Part shown: piece by piece, positions 34,441-46,100 of the stretch
Layout: every line of letters begins with the position of its first letter
How positions within the stretch are numbered: position 1 is the stretch's first letter
Assembly (NCBI GenBank): GCA_033032175.1
Contig: CM065308.1
Coordinates: 21,571,590-21,635,589, forward strand
DNA from: Saturnia japonica
Lineage: Eukaryota > Arthropoda > Insecta > Lepidoptera > Saturniidae
Direction of reading: 5' to 3'
DNA: 64,000 nt
Position numbers and translations under genes: made by a program
The notes under the pieces: model-generated
The model's input: the letters and a program-made list of their open reading frames with translations, nothing else
Told to the model about the DNA's origin: nothing
Databases searched by the model: none

Positions 34441-34984
34441 ACTATGTGGTTAGCAACACATACTGGCGTTCCCACTCAATTCTCCTGTTTAGTAATTATT
34501 ACCAGCGATCGCTCTAAGGTCAAAATTCGACTAGCGACTTTTTGATCATAGATTATTTTCTGTTTTACATTTGCAGTATACATGAACCTCTTAAAAAGGG
34601 GTAGTAAGCTTTTTTTCTGACTGACTATACTGGTAGCCTTAGGGGCTCTGGAGCCTCTGGCGGCTTTTACAGCTTCACCGGACTTGGGGGCTAGCGCTTA
34701 GGGCACTAAGCCCCGAAAGGTAGTAAGCTTTTGCTACACGTATAAATATATAGATGAATGCCCTTAAGATTGCGGTCTTTTTGAGGTTTTTATACAAAGT
34801 TATAGTCTGCAATGAATATAATATCTTAACGTTGCCCTACAAATACATCCTTGATAACTTAATGTTAATGTTAACTTAAAACATAGTCAAGTTAGGTTTT
34901 GTCAAGGATAAGCATAATGTTAATATTAGAAATAGAGATAAATTAGTATACATATATAGATAGAAATAATTAGGTTTTATAATA

Positions 34985-36262
34985 CATAGGCTGCACTAAA
35001 AGTATCGGGAATGGAATATTTCCACTGTTCCTGTCATATTAAAATCTTTTTAATTAAAAAGTTCCTTGGTTTTAAAAATCGAATACAATTTATTTATTTA
35101 AAAAAAGATTCTCGGTCTAGTCATAAGGTTTTGTCAAACTTGTTTAGTCGTTGAGAAAATGGAATTGACTCGAGAAAATTCAAGATCGATGATTTATTAT
35201 GACTTTCGAAGTGGTTTAACACAAAAACAGTGTGTTGACCGGATGATTTCTGCATTTGGTAATGAAGCCCCATCCAAAGCCACAATTTATCGCTGGTTTG
35301 CTGAATTTCAACGTGGACGTATGAAGCTCAGTCATGATCCTCGTCAAGATCGTCCAAAAACTGCAGTCACCCAAGAAAACATTGATGCTGTGCGTAAACT
35401 GATTGAGGAAGATCGACATGTGACATACCGCGAAATTCAGGCAACTTTAGACATTGGCATGAGTCAAATACAAATAATCTTGCATGAACAATTAGGTGTA
35501 AAAAAGTTGTTTTCCTGATGGATACCGCATTCGCTCTGTGAAGAGCAAAAAGCGGCTCGCGTTACTTGGTGCGTCAGAACTCTCGAAAGATTCCACGTAG
35601 GATCCTCAAATGCTGTATACAACATCGTATCAGGTGACGAATCCTGGATATACGCGTACGAACCCGAAACAAAAACCAGTCACGAGTTTGGATGTTCGAA
35701 AATGAGTTAAAGCCAACAAAAATTATTCGTTCACGGAGTGTTGCAAAAAAATGGTGGCCACGTTTGTCTCCAAAACCGGCCATGTTACGACTATTCCTCT
35801 TGAGGGACAAAGAACGGTTAATGCAGAATGGTATGCTAGCATTTGTTTGCCACAGGTCGTTTCTGAACTCCGTAAAGAGAACGGCAACCGCCGCATCATC
35901 CTCCATCACGACAATGCGAGTTCTCACACCGCGCACAGAACAAAAGAGTTTTTAGAGCAAGAAAACATAGAATTATTAGACTATCCGCCGTACAACCCCG
36001 ATATAAGCCCTAATGATTTCTATACTTTCCCTAAAATAAATAATAAATTGCGTGCACAGAGATTTTCATCACCTGAAGAAGCTGTGGACGCCTACAAAAC
36101 GGCCATTTTGGAGACCCCAACTTCCGAATGGAATGGTTGCTTCAATGATTGGTTCAAATGTGTCAAATTTCGCGGAGAATACTTCGAAAAGCAATAAATA
36201 CATTTTTAAATAGTAATGTTGTGTCACTTCCTTGATTCCCGAAATTTTCAGTGCCACCCTCG
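34985..36262 (+). mobile_element. mariner element (DD34D), inactivated
   Basis: 1278 bp between TA sites at 34983-34984 and 36263-36264. The 28-bp terminal inverted repeats match at about 20 positions, with inner parts CACTAAAAGTATCGGGAAT and CACTGAAAATTTCGGGAAT. It contains a broken transposase gene. Confidence 0.88.
35159..36197 (+). pseudogene. mariner transposase pseudogene (SETMAR-like, DD34D)
   Basis: The N-terminal part (119 codons) has the mariner helix-turn-helix domain (FRSGLTQKQCVDRM, ATIYRWFAEFQRG). A TGA at 35516 stops it after KKLFS, while homology continues directly as WIPHSLCEEQK. The first catalytic Asp is in SGDESWIY. A frameshift before WMFENELKPTK (about 35685-35690) and another in an A-run at about 35745-35751 separate the last part, which has HHDNASSHTA and NPDISPNDF with 34 residues between the Asps. 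The end is normal (GEYFEKQ, TAA at 36195). With one stop and two frameshifts the copy cannot make transposase. The family is the one fused to a SET domain as SETMAR in primates. Confidence 0.88.
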
Positions 36263-37067
36263 TAAGACCGTGAAGCATATTACTGATTTACCGGACATGT
36301 TCAAGGACCATGTCAAGCGGGTTTTACTGTCAAAAGGTTATTATAGGGTGGATCATTATGTGAATGATACCGATGTCCGGAAGTGACTCCCTCTCTGTGC
36401 ATCCCCTGAATTATTATTAATGTTTTATATTAATAGTTTTGTATAGTTGGAAAAAAGATAAACCTGATCGAGTTTCTGACCGGTTTTTCTCGATGTCTAG
36501 GATTTTTTCCGAACCGGCAGTAGTGTTTTGACGTTCATAAGTGCCTTTGTAGGGACTAAATTGAATAAAGATTTTTATTTTATTTTAATTTTGATTTTAT
36601 GACCACTTCACGCCTAGTGGATATCCTGCCTGTTGCTTTTTTAGAAAAAATATTTTTAAGTTTAAAAGCAGGTTGATTGTAATGTAGCTTATAAATGTCT
36701 TAAACTTGATACGCTTCTTTGAAATGTCAATATGGTTTACGTACGCCCTTCGTCAATTGTTAATCCTTGTTATAGTTATGACCACAATCTTTAAGTGTTG
36801 TCTGTTTATAACTAAAATATTTGGTCTAAAAATATTATATTTTAAATCTCTTTAATCAAATCATAGTAACTAAATTTCTTTTTTTTTTACCTATGTTAAA
36901 ATGTAAACAGATTGGAAACTTTTTTTTTAATTCATGTAATAAAAATTTGAAATATATTAGACGTTATTTAGAAAACTAATGAGATACAAGGTGACTTATC
37001 CCACCCCATACACAACATCCCTTATATTTGAAAAGTGTTATCGAGTGAAAGGCCGCCCCATGTCAAC

Positions 37068-37103
37068 TATAAAAGGTGCCTACAACCGCAGCGCGCCTCC
37101 GAC
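37068..37103 (+). promoter_or_regulatory. gene B core promoter
   Basis: TATAAAA at 37068-37074 lies 44 bp before the ATG. TCCGAC at 37098-37103 sits 30 bp after the TATA start, where transcription should begin; the gene C promoter has the same hexamer at the same distance. This implies a 5' UTR of only about 10-14 nt, if the start is there. Confidence 0.7.
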
Positions 37104-37111
37104 TTGACGAC

Positions 37112-37132
37112 ATGACGCCACTCGCTCGATTG
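37112..37132 (+). CDS. gene B exon 1 (start, 7 codons)
   Basis: ATG ACG CCA CTC GCT CGA TTG followed by the strong donor GTACGT. A very short first exon that cuts the signal peptide is usual for RR genes. Together with exon 2 it gives a normal signal peptide. Confidence 0.85.
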
Positions 37133-40100
37133 GTACGTTTCAATTATTGTTCTAATTTTTTTAAATAGTTTTAAAGGAATCCAATACTAGTATATATTAT
37201 AAACTATTTTGTGCATTAAAAAAAAATTAGCTGTAATGTGCACATTAGAGATGTTAATAGTTTTTAAAGAAATAAAAATAAAAATTATTAAAAAACTATA
37301 TAGTATTTTTTATTACGTCATAATCACATTGGTGTGATAATTTTTAAATTACGAATTATGTAAATTGATAATAAAATATTTTTTGCTGTGATGTGCACAT
37401 TAAGAAGGATAAACTTTTCATTTCATATTTTTTTAACAAATTAATTTTTATATCACATCATTTATATAATTTTAAAAGTGCAGTTTTTTTGTCCTTTCAA
37501 TTTTAAAAGTGCGTATTATGTGTCTGCTAATTCAAGTGTAAATTACATATTAACTTACTACTTAATATTTATTTTTCAAACATATTTTTTATGTATGGAA
37601 GACCATAGTGATTAAGATCTATTTTAATATTTTTTTAACCTAACCAAATTTTAGTATAAATTACTTTTAAACAAAAGAAGGTGGCCAGTTTGTCACCTGA
37701 TTAAATGAAAATTAAAATGAATATCCAGTGATCAGTGTAACTTTTTAATATGTAGTTTGAAAAGTGAAACCTGTTAAAAGTGTTTGCGATAAGTGACGTC
37801 ATAGTGCCCGTAAATCGTTTCTTTGTTAGCCGAACGCGATAATTAAACTATGATTTTGTGTGATAAACCTTACCGTGCAATACGTGTTGCGAAGCCGCAT
37901 TGCATATTTAAAACGCCAGTTTTGTGTGTTGCAACATTTTTGTTTTTTGTATATAAATTTAATATTTGCGCAAAGTTTATTGCCTATGATACGGTTCGTG
38001 GTTAACTTATTCACATAAGCGCATGTGTGTGTTACGGACGGATTTTTCTTTTTAATTACTCGTAGGTCACTTGTCTTTAGTCTCTGGTTAAGTTCGTTAA
38101 GCAATACCAAAAATATATTCAGCAAATGTTGATATGTATAATAGTACATTTTATATTAGAATATCTAGGTGAATAATTAGAAAAATATTCTATGCACTTG
38201 ACGTTGGCAGAATTACGGATTAACACTTTTACCATTAAATAAAAGAAGAATAAGAAGATGTATTTTTTAATTAACTGACAGAGGAGGCAATGACACTTGA
38301 ATTTATTTGCCACATTATTTATGCATGTGATTCGCTAATCTCCCTGTCCAAGTACGGTGAAGCTGTAACAGTCGCACCGGCTTCAGGGTCCCTAAGGCTA
38401 AAGTTCTAAAGTCAGTTCTAAAAAAAAAATCGCCCCGTTAAAAGTTGTATAAGTACTTTATAACTAGTCGGCAGACTGAATCATATTTTTTCTTTTAATA
38501 TAAAGGATTCAATTCGAATGTATATATAATTTCTTTTTATGGATATTCAAGCAAAATTTCTTGGTTTATGAACTGATTTCGATGATTATTTTTTTAAATA
38601 GGGGATGCCTCAAGAGTGGTCCTATTTTCAATTCATTTCCATTGGGTCATCAACTTCGAAGATACACAAGGGAACTATTCAAAATAGTTGAAGTTGGTAA
38701 TTTCTTTTGTTAAAAAATGTCTTGTATAATCTAATTACCCCGAAATATTCTTTTTAACGCTTTTTAAATATCTAGTCTTTCGATAGTAAAACCAGTTAGG
38801 GTTGGACCTTGAATTTATTATGCGGTATATCGCTACGACTAAATATAGGAATTTCGTTATAAAACCTGACACGATTACTTAAGTAATATTTACCTATTTG
38901 TTTTACTCAACCTAAATCTTGCTAAAGTTTAAAATATATGTTTCTGATATCAAAGTAATTGTTGTATTTATACTTATTTATGAAATTGTGTTTTCATATC
39001 TGGTTTATAAAGCATATTGAAACAATACAACAGCATAAGCAAGGATCCCAATTTAGACATATTTGACCAAAGTTACAAATGTTACAGAGACAATGTTTTA
39101 AAACATATGTGTAGTAACTATGTACCTAAGTTATTTGTCTATAGTCTCTTGATTCTATATACATTTAAACCTATTTACACTACTTATTTTTAGCATGTCA
39201 GAGCAACCTTTAATTAAGGCAACACTTAGATTCTAATTTAAGCATGTTGTGTATTTTTAATTTTAACGATGTGTACGCCTTGTTGATAGCTTAATGAAAT
39301 AAAAAATTAATTCATAAATTTTATAATAGCATTGAACTGGAATTTCGAATAGCCTCAAAATAATTTAATCGGCTAATTGGTTTACACCTTGAAAAAAATA
39401 AGAATTATATAGAATAGAAACTATACGTGAAAACATTTTATGTATTACTACAATTTTTCATGTAATTTTGTCCCTTTTCTAAATATTTATAGATTTAGCG
39501 TTCGGCCACAATATCTCGTGATGTTAAGTGACGATGTGACCTAAGATAGTAAGTAGCACGCTATGCCTAGTGGAATACTGGCTCTCAAGTGCAGCTGCCG
39601 GAACAAACCTATAGGTGCTCGAATCCCGTCATAGTTATGAATTTGTGTCATTTCTATTTTTTATATAATATTTTTAAAAAAGTAAATCGATGGGTTCGAT
39701 GTATAAGGGCCAAAGTGCAAAATCATAATTTTACAGGAGTGGATTTCAAATAACATCTTGGCCCTTGTACATTTAAATGTGTTAAAGACGCCGTTCTACT
39801 GAGAAGAAATTAGTGCACATACGAATATATTATTGTATTTTGTTCTAAAATGCACTTAATTTAATCAACTGATAAAAGCATTTACCGTAAGTAATTTTAA
39901 TTGTACCTTATACAAAGGACCAATCGAAATTTTTATCACTGTTATTTTTCATATGTTATAAGGCCTATGCCCAGCAGAAACGTCTTATGGCCGAAATGAT
40001 GGATATGATATGGAGAATATTTCTTTATAACAATTTTGAATTTATTTGAGTTGGAGATCTATCACTAAGCAGCTGTAGACGTTTTCCGGCAGCTTCACTT

Positions 40101-43100
40101 GAGTGCCACTTTAAAATATAATTTGCGAAATTATTCTTTTTCTTTTTGAAATTGTATATTTGTTTCTTCTCAAGATTTTTGCGATTTATGACCTTAAACC
40201 ATTCGGGCTACGTCGCGCGTCGGCACTGCGGTTTACATGGTCCTTAATTATCTCTATAAACTCTTTAAACATCAACAAAACTCACATTGTGATAAATCAT
40301 GAGATTAGCAACAAAAAAGACTCAAAACAAATGCATATCATCACACCTGTATCCCCGAAAAGTTAAGCAGAGGTTTACTAATGTACACCCACAGTTCGCC
40401 GTGTATGTTTTTTAGGTCCCATCTAATAGGGGGCGAGGCTAATGCCATTAATCGGGCACATAGCCAAACGCCGAGCTACTACCGAGAGTTTCATAGGAAA
40501 ACCCAATAACACTTTGCTCAACCTGGATATCGAACCCAGGACTTCGAGGACTTCGATCATAGCAGTCGAGCATACGACCACTAGGCTAATGAAGCAAAAA
40601 ATGCAATCTTTATTATAGGAGTTTATTCCATGATTACACACGATAAACAGTTAAAAATAATTAATTAAAAAGCTAAATTATTAAAAAGGAAGCCAAAAAC
40701 CCGACTGCAACAAAAACACATGACTAAATTTATATATTTTTGCTTTTCATTTAATTCCCCCACTTCGTATTTAAAGATAACCTATGTAACTCACACAATT
40801 AAGACGAATCTAACGACACCTCATATGCTAAAATCCATCAAGCCGTTTAGGCTACAGAGCGATCCAGAGAAATAAACATACATATATTTATACATACGCT
40901 CGAAAAATATTATATAACCCTAATTTTTCGCAGTCGGATAAAAAGAGCACGAATGAATTTAGAAATTTAATAAGAGAGAAAATAAATATGTTTATAACAA
41001 ATTAATTTTCAACAAATTAAAATGTCGATATACTCTGTTATGTTCTACTTACAGAGACAAGCGGTTTTTTTATTTTACAAAGCTATTAGCGAAGATATCT
41101 AGATCTGACTTACCTAACTACTTAGTGAACAGGTTGTATAGACAAAAGGCATTAGCTCTTTTAGGATCTAATAGGATATTATAAAAGGCATCCTGATCCC
41201 ATTTATTGGAAAAAAATCACTTGGACTGGCTTATTACCTTGTACATGATGGTTGAGACCCAATCGAGTATAGATCCCACCGTTCCGCTTAATTACTGGAT
41301 ATTAACCGGCTGATCCCGAAACACAACATGCTTAAGTGTGCCACTATGGCGGGTGTTACACCCAGGGTTCACAACCGTACGATAATTTGAGAATTCTGAG
41401 AATACATTAAAACATCATACGGCGTGGAAAACGGATTAAGGGAGCTAAAAAAATGTCATACCAAGGAGAAGTAAAATTTGATAATACTGGTTCAATTACG
41501 ATAATTCTACGTTGCTGGTACCATATCTGCCGCGGTTGATTGAAGTTGTAAGCACTGCCTAGCTGGCTAGGCAGTATGCCATCATGTTTTCTTGGTGATT
41601 CAAAACACGATATCTGTCATCGGAACTCGATGCAATTACATCCTACACATTGTATAGTTCACGGTTTTGTCGCGTGCAAATTTATATTATATTATTACTT
41701 ATATTACCGATTTGGGTAACAGCTCAGTTTCAATTTTTTTTACATAGAACGTCGGAAAGCTTTAGCCCTTCGGAATTGCGTTAAAGTGTATTTCTTTCTT
41801 TAAAGTTTAAGAATAAATAAACCAATAAAGTCCAATAGAGACATGCACCGGTAGTCTGCTTTACAAAATATATTTTATTATAGTATCAATATTTTTGTGA
41901 TCAGAATCGAATAAACTTTATTCAATTTACCCCTTCAATAAAGAGTTATAAACGGGTTACTTTTATGTTCATATGTATCTTCACAGAGATTTTTTTTAGT
42001 TTTAAGTATGCTATCTTTTACCTCCTATACCAAAACCTAATCACTAACCCTCCTCCTCTTTGCAAACTAGATTTAGCCACTGTTAAGCTTTTTTAAATGG
42101 AAGTCAATCTGTAAAACACAACTACATTTTGCAGATGCCTATTTGTTGTTTATAAATTTTTATCATAAATATTGATTAAAAAATTGCTTTACATTAAATA
42201 CGATGATGGTATTTTGCGATTGTAATGCTCTCGCCGGCAATATTTGATTATTATTTTTTTGTCAGCTAAAACAAAATGTTGAAGGAGTTTCGATTATTTT
42301 AAAGTAATGGAATAGCAACACTGGGAGAGCGGCGCGACACGACACCGCCCGACTGGACCGTGGCCTCTAAATTACCACTTTCCGATCTGGCCCTTTGTGC
42401 GAATTATAATAGTAGTCCACCTCCCACCGTACCGCGCCATGCCACTAGGAAATGCCGACCAGTTTCAACCGACCCGTATTTACTGTCGTGAATGACATAT
42501 TTAATGAGATCATAAAATTGATATTCGAAATTATTTGCAAATGTATACACTTCCAGCAACCGCCCGCTGCTTCGATCGCAATAATTGTAATAATATAAGT
42601 TTTAAAACTATTAAAATATAGCCGACGTCACGCAGAGTTAATGAAGCCGAATCGGATTAATAATTTCAAAGATTGTCGGCTTTAAATGAGTACCGTTCGT
42701 TTGAGGGAGTAAATTTTCATATTTGAGAATCATCTGACAGTCGTGGCTGTTTTGCGAGCATATAACCTTAAAACGGCGAAAGCCACTAGGTAGTTGAATA
42801 TGCATTTAGCTTATTTTGGTTATTGACCACGCGTGTGGTGGTCAAAATCAAAATCAAAATAATTTATCAATGTAGGCCCTAAGAAAACACTTATGAACGT
42901 CTAAATGCTCCTGCCGGTTTCGGAAAATATCATAGACATCGAGAAGAACCGGTAAAAAACTCGATCGAGTTTACCTTTTTTTTCAACTGTACAAATGTTA
43001 ATATAACAGGTACAATAATAATAATAATTTAGTGGATCCACAGAGAGGGAGTCACTTTCAGACAACACTATCATTCACATAATGATCTCCACCCTATAAT

Positions 43101-46100
43101 AACCTTTTGGCAATAAAACTCGCTTGATATGGTTCTTAAACTTGCTTCGGAATTTTGTTATAGAACCTATAACTATTACTTTAAAAACTTATATTAGTCT
43201 TACTAAGTCTAAAACACGGTGCGACTAATTTATCTCTTTTTCTAGTATTAACATTGTGCTGATCTTTGATAAAATCTACCCGGATATAAGTGGCCCTCTA
43301 ATGTACTTTGATAAGACATGCTTAATTGCAAAAAAGTTACTAAAAGACTGTTATATACCTCTAGGATTACTATTAATTTGTTGCGTACTAGATCAAACTT
43401 TCAGATAAATAAAACAATTTTGATTTTGGTTATTTATGTCACATGGCCAAAAGACGTTGGTTAAAAATAAATATATAGACGTTTTTTGTATACATAATAT
43501 ATTTTGTAATATTCAAAATCTATGCTCTAATTTTTATTCTAGTATTTAGTTTTTAATTCGATGTTTGGAATGCATTTCGCAAGGTCCGTGTTCGTTCCAT
43601 GCAGACTTCCGACATGCTACACGATACGTTGCATTGTAACACTGTAGGAACATGCCAATCAATAATAATTTGACACTATTGACTGTTTGCGCGTGAAATT
43701 CCATCACAATAGAAGTGTCTGTTGACACATTAGACTTATTAAAGATAAAAAAAATATGTCGGAAATGTATTTAGAAAAAAATAGTTGTGACATTTTAGGC
43801 AATTGAAAACTAATTTTATCCATTGATTGTGTTAAAAACGTGTCGATCACAACTGATTATTTTTTACATTGAAATCATATTTTTCTAGTGTAAGGGATAC
43901 TTTTTGAACGAAAGGTAAATAAGGTTAAAGAGTTCTCGAGTGGCGATCGCGTACCGGAAGACGTGGCGTAGGTAGACTCGCCACAAGGTGGACCGACGAA
44001 CTGGTGAAGGTTGCGTGGACCGGTCATTGTGGGTGGCCTATGCAGTAATGACCGTCTTTTGGCTGAATCTATGGAATAATGCTAGGGAAAGGTTTAGTAG
44101 TATATTATAAATTTGTGTATATAGGTGTATAATGCTGACAAAACACAGTCGTGTCTGTTCTCAGCTAATCGGAGTCCGTTTATCCTACTTTTCGGGGAGC
44201 TGCCTTTCAGGTTGTTGAGAACCTTGAGCTCCTTGGGGTCCAACTAACATCTGATCTCAATTTTGGGTGCTCGATCGAGATAAAAGCAAGAAGAGCTGCC
44301 AAGAAATGTGGTATTTCACACCAAACCAGCTTCTTAGCTTGTATCAAGCATAGGTACGCTCTTGTGTAGAATATTGCTATCACCTATGGGATGGATCAGC
44401 CAAATATCAGTTGGCCGCTCTTGACTCCATTGAGCGCCGAGCTCGTCGACCTATTGGCGATGAAGCGTTGATGACGGCAAATATGCAGCTCTCAGTGTTT
44501 TACAGATTGCAGTTTGGAGAGTGTACACGATTTAATTCCGCCCAACCCGTTCCACCATAGGACGACTAGACGCCGTAAGAGTTTCCACTCTTAAGTCGTG
44601 AAAATTCCCTAGATTCCCCTGATATGCGAACGGCAAAGGAATGGAATTCACTCCCGTCGTCTGTTTCCCTTCCACCTATAACTTGGGAGTCTTCAAGCGA
44701 AGAGTGAATATGAATTTATACCATTATTATTATTATTTATAGCTTGTATTATGGTAACATTTAACCGATATACCATACCTACTTATAAAGATTTTTACCA
44801 CCCAGACACACAACTGACAATAATTATGCTCATCACAAAAAACTTAGTTTTGGGCAGGGATCAAACTTGCGACCTCACGGCTCAATAGTAGGGCTCACTA
44901 CCACATGGTATATGTGAAATAAATATAAAATAGTAATTCCAATATTTTAAACTTAGTAAAATATATAAAAGTTTTTTAGTTAATTGTGTTAGGTTCTATA
45001 ATAAACTTCCTAAACACATTACCGATTTGTCGGATAATAAGTTCAAGAATCATGTTAAGCAAGTTTTATTGTCGAAAGGGTAGCTGATTCCGTGAATGAT
45101 GGTGTTGTCTGGATGTGATTCCTTCTCTATACATCGTCTGAAAATGATATTAACTGTATATAATGAAATACTGTAAAAACCAATTAAAAAAAAAAAAAAA
45201 ATGTCGATAAACCCGATCGAGTTTATTGCCGGTTCTTCTCGATGGCTGGGATATTTTCCGAACCGGTGGTAGTGTTTTGACATTCACAAGTGCCTTCTTA
45301 GGATCTAAATTGAATAAATAATATTTTGATTTTGATTTTTGTGCCACGAGGCCCGGTCAGAGGTTAAAGATATGTCGTATATATTTGATATCAAACATAA
45401 TTACAGAATGTTGCTGAAAAATTAACCCGTAACGTTACTAATCGGCATGGGCGCCGGTTAGCTTTTAAACTAACACGGTAGTAGATAATTTGTAGCGATC
45501 GAGTACAGAAGCTGTTGTCCGATACATATTCCTGCAGCGAATCAACAATGCCTGCGTCGCGTCGCGTTGCTTTGTCGTTATTCGGTCTCAAGGGTGCGGT
45601 CGTCGACATTCAACACGCATTGGCACGCGAACCGTTCAAACTCATTCCTCAGGGTTAGCAATCTATCAGTGAACGATCTCGGATATTCTAGTGTTCTTTT
45701 GTAATTAATCAAAACATAAATTATCATTATTGCCACAGCGCCTACAAAATTACCCATGTAAAAAAATACTTAAATTATCAGGGTAGCTAAAAAAAGTTTT
45801 ATTTAAAAAAAATTAAAATTAAAAATTAATTAATTAATTTAAATTTTAATTTAATTTTTTTTTTTTTTTATCTGTAAAAAATACTAACGGTGTTCCGTAG
45901 CTACGCACACGTTTAGTAGGCAATAGTTATTTTCATCTGGTGATTTTATTATAAATTTTTATTTAGCTTTCCTTGTTAGTATAGGTCAAAACTTGTAACC
46001 GAAATTTAAAATAGTTATTCCCAACCGATTGAGCTGAAATTTTGCATAAATGTCTAACTTGAATGACAATAAATGATTAGGCTAAGTGACGTCATTCCAA

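Larger units (their letters stand above)
34890..36600 (+). mobile_element. LINE family A copy split by a mariner insertion
   Basis: The left part 34890-34984 (GAAATAGAGATAAATTAGTA, AATTAGGTTTTATAATA) and right part 36263-36600 (AAGACCGTGAAGCATATTAC, then DHVKRVLLSKGYYRVDHY in translation, ending AATAAAG and T-rich) join exactly at the TA of the mariner target site and then match the unbroken copies at 44940-45340 and 42847-43275. So the LINE landed first and the mariner later. Confidence 0.75.

Noticed and set aside
45801..45870. A/T-only palindrome as an origin or regulatory site
   Set aside because: Low-complexity A/T sequence forms palindromes readily; nothing else supports a function.
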